Below, one piece after another: positions 23,084 through 31,749 of a stretch of 64,000 bases of DNA. Below the pieces are notes generated by a model. The model was not told the DNA's origin, searched no databases, and was given only the letters and a program-made list of their open reading frames with translations. Each line of letters opens with the position of its first letter. Position 1 is the stretch's first letter. The position numbers were made by a program, and so were the translations under genes. This DNA is from Clostridiaceae bacterium (GTDB lineage Bacteria > Bacillota > Clostridia > Lachnospirales > Lachnospiraceae): contig CAJSZV010000010.1 of assembly GCA_910574345.1 (NCBI GenBank), forward strand, positions 62,001 through 126,000, written 5' to 3'.

Positions 23084-24435
23084 TGCGGCTATATGAACAC
23101 CAGAAGCAGGTACTTGAACAGACTGAACGGTTCAACCGTGTGGGGTATTTCCTTGATATGGGACTGGGGAAAACCTTTGTCGGATCTGAAAAAATGTGGG
23201 ATCTGAATACGGCGGTCAATCTGCTGATATGCCAGAAATCAAAAATAGATGACTGGGTTCAGCATTTCACTGAACACTATCCTGACTATAAAGTGTATGA
23301 CCTGACAAGGAAAACGCAGTCAATCCAGTTCCGGCAGCTGGTGAACAGTGGACACATAGAGGATGATCAGTCAGTGTTGGGTGTTATCAACTATGAATTA
23401 GCCTTTAGGCGCTCATATATCGCCCATATAGGCACCTTTACACTAATGCTTGATGAATCGCAGTATATCCAAAATGAAACGGCTAAACGGTCAAAATTCG
23501 TGCTTTCCTTGCAGCCGGAAAATGTGATCCTTTTATCCGGTACACCAACGTCAGGGAAATATGAAAAGCTGTGGTCACAATGTAAGCTGCTGGGCTGGGG
23601 AATCAGCAAGGATGCGTTCTGGAACACCTATGTTGAAACAGAATGGATTGAAGATCCTGCAAGTGGATATAAAAGACAGACCGTGACCGGATATAAAAAC
23701 ATTGAAAGGTTGAAGCGCAAGCTGGCCCAACATGGGGCGGTGTTTATGAAAACAGAAGAAGCCTTTGATCTTCCTGAACAGCAAGAAACTGTGATCAAGG
23801 TTCCCGTATCAAAAGAGTACCAGCGTTTTATGAAAAATTCATACATTGACTTTGATCTGCGGAATATGTGTGAATTTCACGATGATTCAGATTTTTGGGG
23901 AAATGATGTTACGCCACACATTGAATTAGTGGGTGACACGGTTCTGACAAAGTTTTTATATGCCCGTCAGTTATGTGGCCAGTATTCCCCGGATAAAGTG
24001 GGAGCCGTTGCAGACTTGATTGACAGCACGGATGAACGCATGGTGATCTTCTACAATTTTAATGCTGAACTTGAAATATTGAAACAGCTGGCAGCAAAAA
24101 GGGAAAGACCGTTCAGTGAAGTCAACGGAAAAAAGCGGGACTTGACCGCATATGAACAGCAGCCTGACAGCCTGACCTTTGTTCAATATCAGGCAGGAGC
24201 AACGGGCCTGAACCTACAGAAAGCCCATATCACAGTATATTTCACTTTACCATTTGGAAAAGGCAGCTGTGCAATATGGGAACAGTCAAAGAAACGGACA
24301 CACAGGATCGGGCAAGGTCAAAAATGTTTCTACTACTACCCTATTTGTAAAGGGAGCATTGAAGAAAAGAACCTGATCAATTTGCGGCTGGGGAAAGAAT
24401 ACAATGAAAAATTATTTGAAAAAGAATTTTGTTAG
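23083..24435 (+). CDS. SNF2-like superfamily 2 helicase
   Basis: The protein has 450 residues with helicase motif I GLGKT (27-31), motif II LDESQ (about 129-133), motif III LSGTPTSG, and a C-terminal half with QAGATGLNLQ and the motif VI-like QSKKRTHRIGQ. The last is characteristic of SNF2/Rad54-type translocases. I chose ATG 23083, preceded by AAGGGAG; an in-frame GTG at 23074 overlaps this site. It likely remodels or unwinds DNA during phage replication, working with the D5 primase-helicase further downstream. Confidence 0.88.
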   Translation: MRLYEHQKQVLEQTERFNRVGYFLDMGLGKTFVGSEKMWDLNTAVNLLICQKSKIDDWVQHFTEHYPDYKVYDLTRKTQSIQFRQLVNSGHIEDDQSVLGVINYELAFRRSYIAHIGTFTLMLDESQYIQNETAKRSKFVLSLQPENVILLSGTPTSGKYEKLWSQCKLLGWGISKDAFWNTYVETEWIEDPASGYKRQTVTGYKNIERLKRKLAQHGAVFMKTEEAFDLPEQQETVIKVPVSKEYQRFMKNSYIDFDLRNMCEFHDDSDFWGNDVTPHIELVGDTVLTKFLYARQLCGQYSPDKVGAVADLIDSTDERMVIFYNFNAELEILKQLAAKRERPFSEVNGKKRDLTAYEQQPDSLTFVQYQAGATGLNLQKAHITVYFTLPFGKGSCAIWEQSKKRTHRIGQGQKCFYYYPICKGSIEEKNLINLRLGKEYNEKLFEKEFC

Positions 24436-24982
24436 TTTCCTGATCGGCTGTGTGATCGGTTTGCCAGTGTCAATATATGCGGTGAATCATCAGGAACCGG
24501 CCACAATTCCAGTATATTATGATCCGGGACTGTTTGAACAGTTCAGCGTGGAACCTGAACAGCCTGAACCAACGGAACCGGGGGAAATCATTGAAACCTG
24601 TGAAATGACAGCGGAAGAACTGGAAGAAGAACTTTTCTATGATAGTCTTGAACTTCTGGCCCTGTGTGTGGAATCAGAAGCCGGGAATCAGGGGTTATAT
24701 GGTAAAAAGCTGGTGGTGGATGTAGTCCTGAACAGGGTGGACGATCCAAACTATCCTGACAATATCGCAGATGTGATAATGCAACAAAATCAGTTCAGTG
24801 TAGTGCTGGACGGTAGGATCTGGACGGTGGAACCGTCAGAAGAAACCTTTGAAGCAATCCGGGAAGAACTGGAAGTAAGGACGAACACGGAAATAATTTT
24901 CTTTACGTCAGAAGGTTATTCACCATATGGGGAACCGTGGGGGAAGGTAGGGGATCACTATTTCAGTACAGAAAGAAGGTGA
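24404..24982 (+). CDS. Membrane-anchored SleB/CwlJ-type cell wall hydrolase
   Basis: The product (192 residues) has an N-terminal signal-anchor (about 9-27), an acidic Pro/Glu-rich linker (about 45-75) and a Hydrolase_2 domain (LALCVESEAGNQGLYGKKLV onward, catalytic Glu in CVESEAG). Related enzymes are spore cortex and cell wall lytic transglycosylases. It overlaps the helicase gene by 32 nt. Placement in the early replication region, far from the lysis cassette at 57366-59131, is unusual. Confidence 0.78.
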   Translation: MKNYLKKNFVSFLIGCVIGLPVSIYAVNHQEPATIPVYYDPGLFEQFSVEPEQPEPTEPGEIIETCEMTAEELEEELFYDSLELLALCVESEAGNQGLYGKKLVVDVVLNRVDDPNYPDNIADVIMQQNQFSVVLDGRIWTVEPSEETFEAIREELEVRTNTEIIFFTSEGYSPYGEPWGKVGDHYFSTERR

Positions 24983-24987
24983 AAAAG

Positions 24988-25584
24988 ATGGTCATTGATA
25001 TTTTCAACACTGATAAAAAATACAATGTTATTTATGCGGATCCTCCGTGGCGCTATGGTGATCGATCATGTGATGGGGCTTGCGCTCGTCACTATGAGAC
25101 AATGAGCCTACAAGAGATCAAGGATCTTCCAGTTCCGCAGCTGTGTGAAAAAGACTGTGTTCTGTTTTTGTGGACTACTTACCCAATGTTAAGAGAGGCT
25201 TTACAGGTCATTGAAGCGTGGGGATTCAAATATAAAAGCATAGGTTTTCAATGGTTGAAACTGAATAAAAGCGGCAAGGGTTACTTTTTCGGGCTGGGGC
25301 GCTGGACACGGGGGAACACAGAACCCTGTTTGTTAGCGGTCAAAGGGAAGCCGTCAAGGAAGAATAATGGAGTTTCACAACTGATTGAATGGCCCATTGG
25401 CGCACATTCTGAAAAACCTCCAATAACCCGTGACAAAATCAAAACCCTGCTGGGGGGGGATCTGGTAAAAGGTATAGAACTTTTCGCCCGTACTACAGCA
25501 GATGGGTGGGACTGCTGGGGAAATGAAGTTTTTGACGCAAGAGAAGCGGCCAGACAGCGCCGCAGAAAGAAGGTGAATCAATGA
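24988..25584 (+). CDS. MT-A70 family adenine methyltransferase
   Basis: The enzyme (198 residues) contains the catalytic DPPW at 18-21 and later WPIGAHSEKP and TRGNTEPCLL segments typical of MT-A70 N6-adenine methylases. It probably methylates phage DNA, perhaps to protect against host restriction (inference). No cognate endonuclease is adjacent, so it is an orphan. The start at 24988 follows AGAAGGTG, and the gene overlaps the next by 4 nt (ATGA). Confidence 0.88.
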   Translation: MVIDIFNTDKKYNVIYADPPWRYGDRSCDGACARHYETMSLQEIKDLPVPQLCEKDCVLFLWTTYPMLREALQVIEAWGFKYKSIGFQWLKLNKSGKGYFFGLGRWTRGNTEPCLLAVKGKPSRKNNGVSQLIEWPIGAHSEKPPITRDKIKTLLGGDLVKGIELFARTTADGWDCWGNEVFDAREAARQRRRKKVNQ

Positions 25585-26096
25585 TTTATTATGTTTGTTC
25601 CCCGTACCGTGGGAAAACGCCTGAACAGGTTCAGGTACATTTTGATTATGCGGTACAGCTGACACGGGAAATGTTGTTATACGGCCACTGTCCCATTACA
25701 CCGCATTTGTATATTACCGCTTGTCTGAATGACAATGAACCGGACGAACGCAAGATCGGACTTGAAGCAGCCCTTGAACTTCTGGAAAAATGCGATGCGG
25801 TTATTGTTGGTCAAAGGTATGGGTTCAGTGAGGGGATGGCGGCTGAAATCGAAAAAGCCAAACAGCTGAATATACCAGTCTTTTACCGTGATCGGAACAT
25901 AGCTGATTTCAAAAATTTGACAATCGTATGCGATAAGTCATCCGGTTATGCAAAAACAAGAATCATTCAGGACGATGTGGAGTTGCAGCGGGTTACAAGT
26001 TTTTCATTTACCCATGAAGCCGGGGAAAATCCGGTCTTTAATGTGGATATGGTGGAACCGGAAAAGGAAGGTGAAACCAGTGAAGATGAAATATAA
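25581..26096 (+). CDS. DUF4406-like nucleoside deoxyribosyltransferase-fold protein
   Basis: The 171-residue product starts MIYYVCSPYRG and contains CDAVIVGQRYGFSEGMAAEIEKA, the fold signature of nucleoside 2-deoxyribosyltransferase-like proteins. The C-terminal 45 residues (SFSFTHEAGENPVFNVDM...) form an added acidic region. Phages carry such proteins in nucleotide metabolism modules; the precise substrate is unknown. The start overlaps the methylase stop (ATGA). Confidence 0.72.
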   Translation: MIYYVCSPYRGKTPEQVQVHFDYAVQLTREMLLYGHCPITPHLYITACLNDNEPDERKIGLEAALELLEKCDAVIVGQRYGFSEGMAAEIEKAKQLNIPVFYRDRNIADFKNLTIVCDKSSGYAKTRIIQDDVELQRVTSFSFTHEAGENPVFNVDMVEPEKEGETSEDEI

Positions 26097-26289
26097 ACGT
26101 TGTATCGTATGCGGAAAAAGAATAGGGGCCGCTTATACAAGATGCTGGGACTGCCATAGAAAAAATTTAGGTTACCCAAAACAGTGTAAACTTTGCGGGG
26201 CTGTCATTGACGAAAAATATATTTACTGTTGCTCATGTGCAGTCAGTAAAAAGCTGATACCAGCAGAACAGAAAGATGGTGATTATTGA
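26086..26289 (+). CDS. Small double zinc-ribbon protein
   Basis: The 67-residue basic protein has four CxxC-type pairs (CIVC, CWDC, CKLC, CCSC), consistent with two zinc ribbons. It overlaps the preceding gene by 11 nt and the next by 1 nt. Such proteins often bind nucleic acid or a replication partner, but no specific function is visible. An in-frame GTG two codons earlier is an alternative start. Confidence 0.65.
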   Translation: MKYKRCIVCGKRIGAAYTRCWDCHRKNLGYPKQCKLCGAVIDEKYIYCCSCAVSKKLIPAEQKDGDY

Positions 26290-26648
26290 TGGCACAAGAA
26301 AAGCAATTTGAAGAAAAGGTCAAGAAGTATCTGAAAGAAAATGGCTGCTGGTTCCTGAAATACTGGGGCGGCGGTGGCTTTACAAAATCAGGGATCCCGG
26401 ATCTGCTGGTATGTTGTAAAGGCTGGTTCATGGGGGTGGAAATCAAAGGCCCGGATGGGAAGCCGTCTGACTTGCAGATTTACAACTTGCGAAAGATTGA
26501 CAGCGCCGGGGGCAGGGCCATCCTGCTATATCCAAAAGATTTTGATCTTTTCAAGCGTCTGGTGGAAGATCCGGGCAATCAGAAACTTTATGAAGTGCTG
26601 AAAACGAAGTGGAAACACTTTGAAAATATAATGAAAAAAGGAGAATAA
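26289..26648 (+). CDS. VRR-NUC domain nuclease
   Basis: The protein has 119 residues. The VRR-NUC pattern is clear: GGGGFTKSGIPDLLVC with the catalytic Asp, followed by MGVEIKGPDGKPSDLQ containing the ExK motif. These small Holliday-junction or flap nucleases are common in phage replication modules. ATG 26289 overlaps the previous stop (TGATG). Confidence 0.88.
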   Translation: MAQEKQFEEKVKKYLKENGCWFLKYWGGGGFTKSGIPDLLVCCKGWFMGVEIKGPDGKPSDLQIYNLRKIDSAGGRAILLYPKDFDLFKRLVEDPGNQKLYEVLKTKWKHFENIMKKGE

Positions 26649-26652
26649 AACA

Positions 26653-27327
26653 ATGGCAAAGAAAAAAGAAGAAGTAGTTCAGGATCAGGTACAGGAGCAG
26701 ACAGCGGAAACCGCAGCACCGGCCCCGGCAGCTAACAAGGGAATGAACCCGGTTGACATTTTCCGGGATGCCCTTATGAAAACCGAACGGGAAGGGATGG
26801 AGGACTTTCTGGACTTTGTTCAGTCAATAGGTTTTCTGGATGCGCCTTGCAGCGGCGGCAATCATTTGGCGAAAAAGGGCGGCTTGCTTGAACATTCAGT
26901 GAACGTTCTGAAATACGCTGAAAAGATCGGTGTTGCTCTGCTGGGTGGTGCGGAGTACAACAAGATTCAGGACAGCGTGGTTATTGCCGCCCTGCTGCAT
27001 GATTTAGGCAAATGCGGGGACTATGGCAAGTCGATGTATGTTGACAATATCCTGAAATCTGGAAAACCGTCAGAAGCAAAGCCCTTCAAGCGGAACCCTG
27101 ATCTGCTGGCAGTTCCCCACGCTGTACGGTCAATCAAGCTGGCTACACTGTACATTGACCTGACAGAAGATGAAGAATGGGCGATCCTGTGTCACGATGG
27201 CCTGTACGACTTCATGTATAAGGATTTAAAGGGCAAAGAAACGTGGTTACAGCTGATCATTCACTGGGCTGATATGTGGGCCAGCCACATTATTGAAGGT
27301 GGCAGCGATAAGGAAGGGACTGAATAA
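26653..27327 (+). CDS. HD-domain phosphohydrolase
   Basis: The product (224 residues) has a low-complexity Ala/Gln/Glu-rich N-terminus (about 1-30) and an HD domain with GGLLEHSVNVL and ALLHDLGKCGDYG (the His-Asp pair) plus LCHDGLYDF. HD proteins hydrolyse nucleotides or cyclic nucleotides using metal ions. In a phage replication operon a role in nucleotide pools or defence-signal removal is possible, but the substrate is unknown. Its TAA overlaps the next ATG (TAATG). Confidence 0.8.
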   Translation: MAKKKEEVVQDQVQEQTAETAAPAPAANKGMNPVDIFRDALMKTEREGMEDFLDFVQSIGFLDAPCSGGNHLAKKGGLLEHSVNVLKYAEKIGVALLGGAEYNKIQDSVVIAALLHDLGKCGDYGKSMYVDNILKSGKPSEAKPFKRNPDLLAVPHAVRSIKLATLYIDLTEDEEWAILCHDGLYDFMYKDLKGKETWLQLIIHWADMWASHIIEGGSDKEGTE

Positions 27328-27446
27328 TGAATACAGCCGTTACAATAACTTTGATTATCTGTATCACCATAGTGGTGATCGGAATTGTCAGTGAAGTGGG
27401 AAAAACAATCAGATACAAAATTTATCAGGAAAGTGAGGAAAAATAA
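27327..27446 (+). CDS. Single-span membrane peptide
   Basis: This 39-residue product (MNTAVTITLIICITIVVIGI...) is one membrane helix followed by a charged tail. It overlaps the HD gene by 1 nt (TAATG) and is followed 1 nt later by the ATPase gene, which supports translation through coupling. No known function. Confidence 0.55.
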   Translation: MNTAVTITLIICITIVVIGIVSEVGKTIRYKIYQESEEK

Positions 27447-27447
27447 G

Positions 27448-28638
27448 ATGGCACAGAAAACTTTAGTAATGGGTGAATCTGGAACCGGGAAAAGTACCAG
27501 TATGAGGAACCTTGATCCGGCGATCACTTCCATTGTGAACCCGGTAGGGAAGCCGTTACCCTTCAAAAGCAAAAACGGCAAGTTCACCATGCTGAACAAT
27601 GAAACGAAGTCCAGCAACATTGTTTCATGGATGAAAGGTCAGGTCAAGGCTGGGAAGAAAATTCTGGTGGTGGATGACTTTCAGTATTTGCTTTCTATCC
27701 CCTATATGAACCGGATCCATGAAGGGGGCTGGGATAAATGGAACGATTTCGGGGATGACTACTTCCGGCTGATTGATGTATGTGCAGAACTTCCGGCTGA
27801 TGTGCGTGTTTATTACCTGTCCCACTGTGAAACGCTGGACAATGGGATCACTACCATTAAGCTGATCGGTAAGCTGCTGCGGGAGAAAATCACCATTGAA
27901 GGACTTTTCACCACAGTGCTGCGTACTTCTGTGATTGACCAGAAATATTATTTCCTGACGCAGAACAGCGGGAAAGATACGGTCAAGTCACCTATGGGAA
28001 TGTTTGAAGCCTATGCGGTGGAAAATGACCTTGCCTATATTGATGACAAAATCTGCAACTATTATGAAATCGGCGATTTCAAGTCTGATGAAGAAATGGC
28101 AGCACGGGATCAGGAAGTTGCCGGAGAGGTTCAGAAGCCTGACAGCAAGGGCAGACGGGCAAGGGGAACCGCTGGCACGTCTGGAAGCACAGGAACCACG
28201 GGAAGCACCAGAAAGACACGGGCGCAGGTGGAAGCTGAAAACAATGAAAAGATCGGTCAGTATATGGAACAGGTTGACAAGGCCGTTACAGAAGCGTGTG
28301 GAGATCGTGAAGAAATCCCGTTTGAGGAAGCCGCCGCTGCTGCTGATACCGTACCGAAGCCGGATCTGGAAAAGCCGCCCCGCCGCACACGCCGGGAACG
28401 TCAGGAACAGACCACAGAAGCCGCAGGAAATACCCTTGATAAGTTTATGGACATTCCTGACGGACAGGACGAAGAAACGCTTCCCATGAACCCGCCTGAG
28501 CAGCCTGAACAGAATACCAGACAGCGCCGGTCAAGGGAGATTCAGCCCACAGGGGAAGCACCTACAGAAACACCGCCGCAGGAAGCCGCAGCCGGTGAAA
28601 CAGCTGGCCGGAGCCGCCGCACAAGACGCACAAGGTAA
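27448..28638 (+). CDS. Phage P-loop ATPase (AAA_24/Sak4-like)
   Basis: The protein has 396 residues. The first about 215 form a RecA-like ATPase with Walker A GESGTGKST (9-17) and Walker B ILVVDD (about 71-76). The remaining about 180 residues are disordered, rich in Thr/Gly/Glu/Pro and ending RSRRTRRTR. Sak4-type ATPases assist single-strand annealing and recombination, and the next gene encodes a likely ssDNA-binding protein, as in many siphophages. Recombination or replication support is the likely role. Confidence 0.8.
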   Translation: MAQKTLVMGESGTGKSTSMRNLDPAITSIVNPVGKPLPFKSKNGKFTMLNNETKSSNIVSWMKGQVKAGKKILVVDDFQYLLSIPYMNRIHEGGWDKWNDFGDDYFRLIDVCAELPADVRVYYLSHCETLDNGITTIKLIGKLLREKITIEGLFTTVLRTSVIDQKYYFLTQNSGKDTVKSPMGMFEAYAVENDLAYIDDKICNYYEIGDFKSDEEMAARDQEVAGEVQKPDSKGRRARGTAGTSGSTGTTGSTRKTRAQVEAENNEKIGQYMEQVDKAVTEACGDREEIPFEEAAAAADTVPKPDLEKPPRRTRRERQEQTTEAAGNTLDKFMDIPDGQDEETLPMNPPEQPEQNTRQRRSREIQPTGEAPTETPPQEAAAGETAGRSRRTRRTR

Positions 28639-28692
28639 CAAGTAACATAAAAATAAATTTTTACAGCGCAAAAGCGCAGAAAGGATGTTATA

Positions 28693-29139
28693 ATGGCAGT
28701 AGATTTTTCCGCATTGGACAGAGAAGTTGATCAGGAGCAGTTGAGAAAAGACGTAGAGGAAGCAAAGAACAACAGCGGGGACATCCCCAAAGGAACCTAT
28801 ATTGTGGGGATTGACAAGATGGAGATCCGGGCCACGAAGGATGGCCGGCCTATGTTCTTCATTCAGTGCCGTGTCAAAGAAGGGGAATACAAGAATAAGT
28901 GTGTATTTATGAACCGGGTTATTTACGGGACAAAGAATGACGGCAGCATGATCCAGTCTGTTATTACCCTGCTTGACAAGCTGGAAACGGAAACCATCCC
29001 GGAGTTCAACGGGTATCAGGATTTTGTGGATGTGGTGGCTGACATTTACGAAGAAATTCAGGGCAAGGTTGAATGTGAAATTGACTATGACAAGGACGCT
29101 TTCAACAGTGTCAGCATAAAGGAAGTATTTGACGTATAA
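28693..29139 (+). CDS. DUF669-like probable ssDNA-binding protein
   Basis: The product (148 residues) begins MAVDFSALDREVDQEQL and has a central beta-rich core (GTYIVGIDKMEIRATKDGRP, FFIQCRVKEGEYKNK) resembling phage DUF669/OB-fold single-strand binding proteins. It follows the P-loop ATPase and precedes the polymerase, a common phage order. A ribosome site AGAAAGGA is at 28677-28684. Confidence 0.72.
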   Translation: MAVDFSALDREVDQEQLRKDVEEAKNNSGDIPKGTYIVGIDKMEIRATKDGRPMFFIQCRVKEGEYKNKCVFMNRVIYGTKNDGSMIQSVITLLDKLETETIPEFNGYQDFVDVVADIYEEIQGKVECEIDYDKDAFNSVSIKEVFDV

Positions 29140-29150
29140 ATTTTTTTAGC

Positions 29151-29179
29151 TTGAAGGTATCTTCCTAAGATACTATAAA
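29151..29179 (+). promoter_or_regulatory. Repressor-controlled promoter with operator 3 as its spacer
   Basis: TTGAAG (29151-29156) and TATAAA (29174-29179) are spaced exactly 17 bp apart, and those 17 bp are GTATCTTCCTAAGATAC, the repressor palindrome. Repressor binding would cover the promoter fully. It lies upstream of the DNA polymerase gene. Confidence 0.6.
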
Positions 29180-29185
29180 AGTAGA

Positions 29186-29222
29186 ATGGTGGTTGCTGTA
29201 TCTTTGCAGCAGCCATCATTTT
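29186..29222 (+). terminator. Terminator-like hairpin before the polymerase gene
   Basis: A 13-nt arm at 29186-29198 pairs (with G-U pairs) with 29207-29219, followed by TTTT. It ends just upstream of the polymerase ribosome site and immediately follows the operator/promoter, so it could attenuate polymerase expression. Confidence 0.5.
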
Positions 29223-29232
29223 CCAAAGGAAG

Positions 29233-31083
29233 GTGATCAAGATTTTATTTTATGACTTTGAAGTTTTCAAATATGACTGGCTGGTTGTAGTGATTGACAG
29301 CGACACGCACAAGGAACACGTCATAATAAATAACCGTGACCAGTTAGAACGGCTATATGAAGCAAATAAATACAACATATGGGTGGGGTACAATTCCCGC
29401 CACTATGATCAATATATCCTGAAAGGGATCCTTTGTGGTTTTGATCCAAAAGAAATAAATGATTTTATCATTGTTCAGCACATGGACGGCTGGCAGTTTT
29501 CTGACCAGCTGCGGAAGATCCCCTTGAATAACTATGACGTGATGCCGAACCCGCCCGTAGGATTGAAAACACTGGAAGGATTTTTAGGATCCGACATAAG
29601 GGAAACGGAAGTTCCTTTTGACATAAACCGGAAGCTGACACGGAAAGAAATTGAACAGACGGTGTTCTATTGCCACCATGACGTAGAGGAAACCATAAAA
29701 GTGTTCATTGAAAAAATTGATGATTTTCATGCTATGTATGGGATCGTCAAGGCTTTCCCGGACATGGTGAACTTGTCAAATATAGGCGATACGGAAGCCC
29801 GGATCACTTCTAAAGTTCTGGGGTGTGTCAGAAAGAATTTCAGGGATGAATTTGACTACTTCTTTCTGCCCTGCATACAGCTGAAAAAATATAAAGCAGT
29901 TCAGGACTGGTTTGAAGAAAAGAAACGGGAAGCCCTGTCAAACAATATTCAGGGGAAAAACGATGCCGCAAAAAAGGCATGGTATAAAGCGCAATCTTTT
30001 GAAATGATTGTAGCCGGTGTTCCGCACGTTTTTGGTTTTGGTGGGCTGCATGGTGCGCCTGATAAGCCTATACACAAGAAGGGCCTATTGCTTCATGTTG
30101 ATGTAGGCAGCTACTACCCTTCTTTGCTGCTGGCGTGGGAACTTGTCACCAGAGCAGCCACAAATGACAACTACAGACGTGTATATGACACCAGAATGAG
30201 CCTGAAAGCCGCTGGTAAGAAGAAAGAACAGGCCCCGTATAAAAAACTGTTAAATGCCCTATCTGGAGCCATGAAGGACATCACTAACCCGGCATATGAT
30301 CCACGGAACAATAACTGTATGTGTATCAATGGACAGTTAATGCTGCTTGACCTGATTGAACACCTTGAAGTAGTTCCGGGCCTTGAACTGATTCAGAGTA
30401 ATACAGACGGCTTGATTATATGGATCCCTGATACTGACGAAGCCTTCAACATGGTGGATGATATTTGTTATGACTGGGAGTGCAGATGCAGCACTGAAAA
30501 ATGCAATATCAGTCTGGGGCTGGATGTCGTTTCAGAGATATTCCAGAAAGACGTAAATAACTACTTATGGATTGACGCAAAGGGCAAAGTGGAGCGCAAA
30601 GGGGCCTATGTGAAGGAACTATCCCGGATAGACAACGATCTGCCTATTCTGAACACCGCACTGGTGGAGTATATGACGCACGGGACACCGATTGAAAAGA
30701 CCATCAATGACTGTACTGACCTGATCCAGTTCCAGAAAATTGTGAAGCTGTCAGACAGCTATAAATGGGTGGAGCATGAACACGGGAACCCTGAACTGGT
30801 GCAGAAGGGTGTGCGGGTGGTCAAGACCTATTATAACTATACCCATACAAAACGGTACACTTACAAGTCATACCGTGTCTTTGCTTCCAAAGATATGACG
30901 GACGGGCGGATCCTGCGGTGCGGCGGGAAGCGTGGACGGCCTGAAAAGTTTGGAAACACGCCGGATCACTGTTATATCTTCAATGAAAGCGTGGAAGGGG
31001 TTCAGACACCGGAAAAACTGGATCGTCAATGGTATATAGATTTTGCCCGGAAGCGCCTGAAAGATTATGGGGTGAGCGCATGA
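29233..31083 (+). CDS. Family B-like phage DNA polymerase with exonuclease domain
   Basis: The protein has 616 residues. N-terminal 3'-5' exonuclease motifs: YDFEVFKYD (metal-binding D-x-E) and YCHHDVEETI. Polymerase motifs: A DVGSYYPSLLL, B KKLLNALSGAMKD, C QSNTDGLII. Motif C has Asn-Thr-Asp where classical family B has Asp-Thr-Asp. It is shorter than cellular enzymes. The start is uncertain: GTG 29233 sits only 1 nt after AAAGGAA, while a better spaced in-frame ATT exists at 29242. It copies phage DNA together with the D5 primase-helicase encoded two genes downstream. Confidence 0.85.
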   Translation: MIKILFYDFEVFKYDWLVVVIDSDTHKEHVIINNRDQLERLYEANKYNIWVGYNSRHYDQYILKGILCGFDPKEINDFIIVQHMDGWQFSDQLRKIPLNNYDVMPNPPVGLKTLEGFLGSDIRETEVPFDINRKLTRKEIEQTVFYCHHDVEETIKVFIEKIDDFHAMYGIVKAFPDMVNLSNIGDTEARITSKVLGCVRKNFRDEFDYFFLPCIQLKKYKAVQDWFEEKKREALSNNIQGKNDAAKKAWYKAQSFEMIVAGVPHVFGFGGLHGAPDKPIHKKGLLLHVDVGSYYPSLLLAWELVTRAATNDNYRRVYDTRMSLKAAGKKKEQAPYKKLLNALSGAMKDITNPAYDPRNNNCMCINGQLMLLDLIEHLEVVPGLELIQSNTDGLIIWIPDTDEAFNMVDDICYDWECRCSTEKCNISLGLDVVSEIFQKDVNNYLWIDAKGKVERKGAYVKELSRIDNDLPILNTALVEYMTHGTPIEKTINDCTDLIQFQKIVKLSDSYKWVEHEHGNPELVQKGVRVVKTYYNYTHTKRYTYKSYRVFASKDMTDGRILRCGGKRGRPEKFGNTPDHCYIFNESVEGVQTPEKLDRQWYIDFARKRLKDYGVSA

Positions 31084-31358
31084 GGGAATATAGAAAAGCA
31101 GATGCCCGGAATCCGCACATGGGACTGAATAACCGTATATGTCGGAATCCTGAATACTGGTGCAAGCTGCATCAGGTATGGCTTTCTGAAAATGACGTAG
31201 CAAAGAAACAATGTAAACATAAGCCCACTTTTGACATGATAGGCACAGTCAGGTGCGGCAATCTAGTGAAAAGATCGGACTGGGAGAAAGGACGGGTGAA
31301 AAAGAATGAACACTATAAACATAAAAACCGGAAACGGCAGCATGACAATAAACATTGA
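31080..31358 (+). CDS. Small Cys/His-rich protein
   Basis: This 92-residue, strongly basic protein has Cys/His pairs (CRNPEYWCKLHQVW, QCKHKPTFDM, VRCGNLV) that could bind one zinc, and a Lys/His-rich tail. It overlaps the polymerase stop by 4 nt (ATGA) and the next gene by 53 nt. Function unknown; nucleic acid binding is plausible. Confidence 0.6.
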   Translation: MREYRKADARNPHMGLNNRICRNPEYWCKLHQVWLSENDVAKKQCKHKPTFDMIGTVRCGNLVKRSDWEKGRVKKNEHYKHKNRKRQHDNKH

Positions 31359-31746
31359 CAACTTCTTTCCTTGCAGTCAGGCCCGGTTCAATAAGCTGTT
31401 CAAAATCGTTCGTCAATTTTCGTGGCTGAATGATGTTCAGGCAATCGCTGAACAGCTGAACCAACACTTTACGGAACAGATTCAGGACAATGAGATCACA
31501 AAGGCGGGATATGCAAAAAGGTATTTCAGGCAAATGCAGGCACACGCTGACTACAGGGACATGGTGGAATCAGGAAAGCATCCCAACGGGATCCCGCTGA
31601 CAAAAGAGGAATTGAAAGACTTCAAGAAAAGGATGGTCGATGCTGGGCGCTGGGCGAAACAGTACCTTTGTGAGACAAAAAAAATAGATCGTGAAATATC
31701 GGCATTAAAGAAGAATCTGGAAATGCTGGGAAGTTTGGAGATGTAA
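31306..31746 (+). CDS. Hypothetical replication-module protein
   Basis: This 146-residue, mostly helical protein is basic, with long amphipathic segments and no motif I can name. It overlaps the preceding small gene by 53 nt, a larger overlap than usual. An internal ATG at residue 13 (31342) would give a shorter product and smaller overlap, but the ribosome site GAAAGGACGGG at 31285-31295 supports 31306. It lies directly before the D5 primase gene. Confidence 0.6.
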   Translation: MNTINIKTGNGSMTINIDNFFPCSQARFNKLFKIVRQFSWLNDVQAIAEQLNQHFTEQIQDNEITKAGYAKRYFRQMQAHADYRDMVESGKHPNGIPLTKEELKDFKKRMVDAGRWAKQYLCETKKIDREISALKKNLEMLGSLEM

Positions 31747-31749
31747 CAC

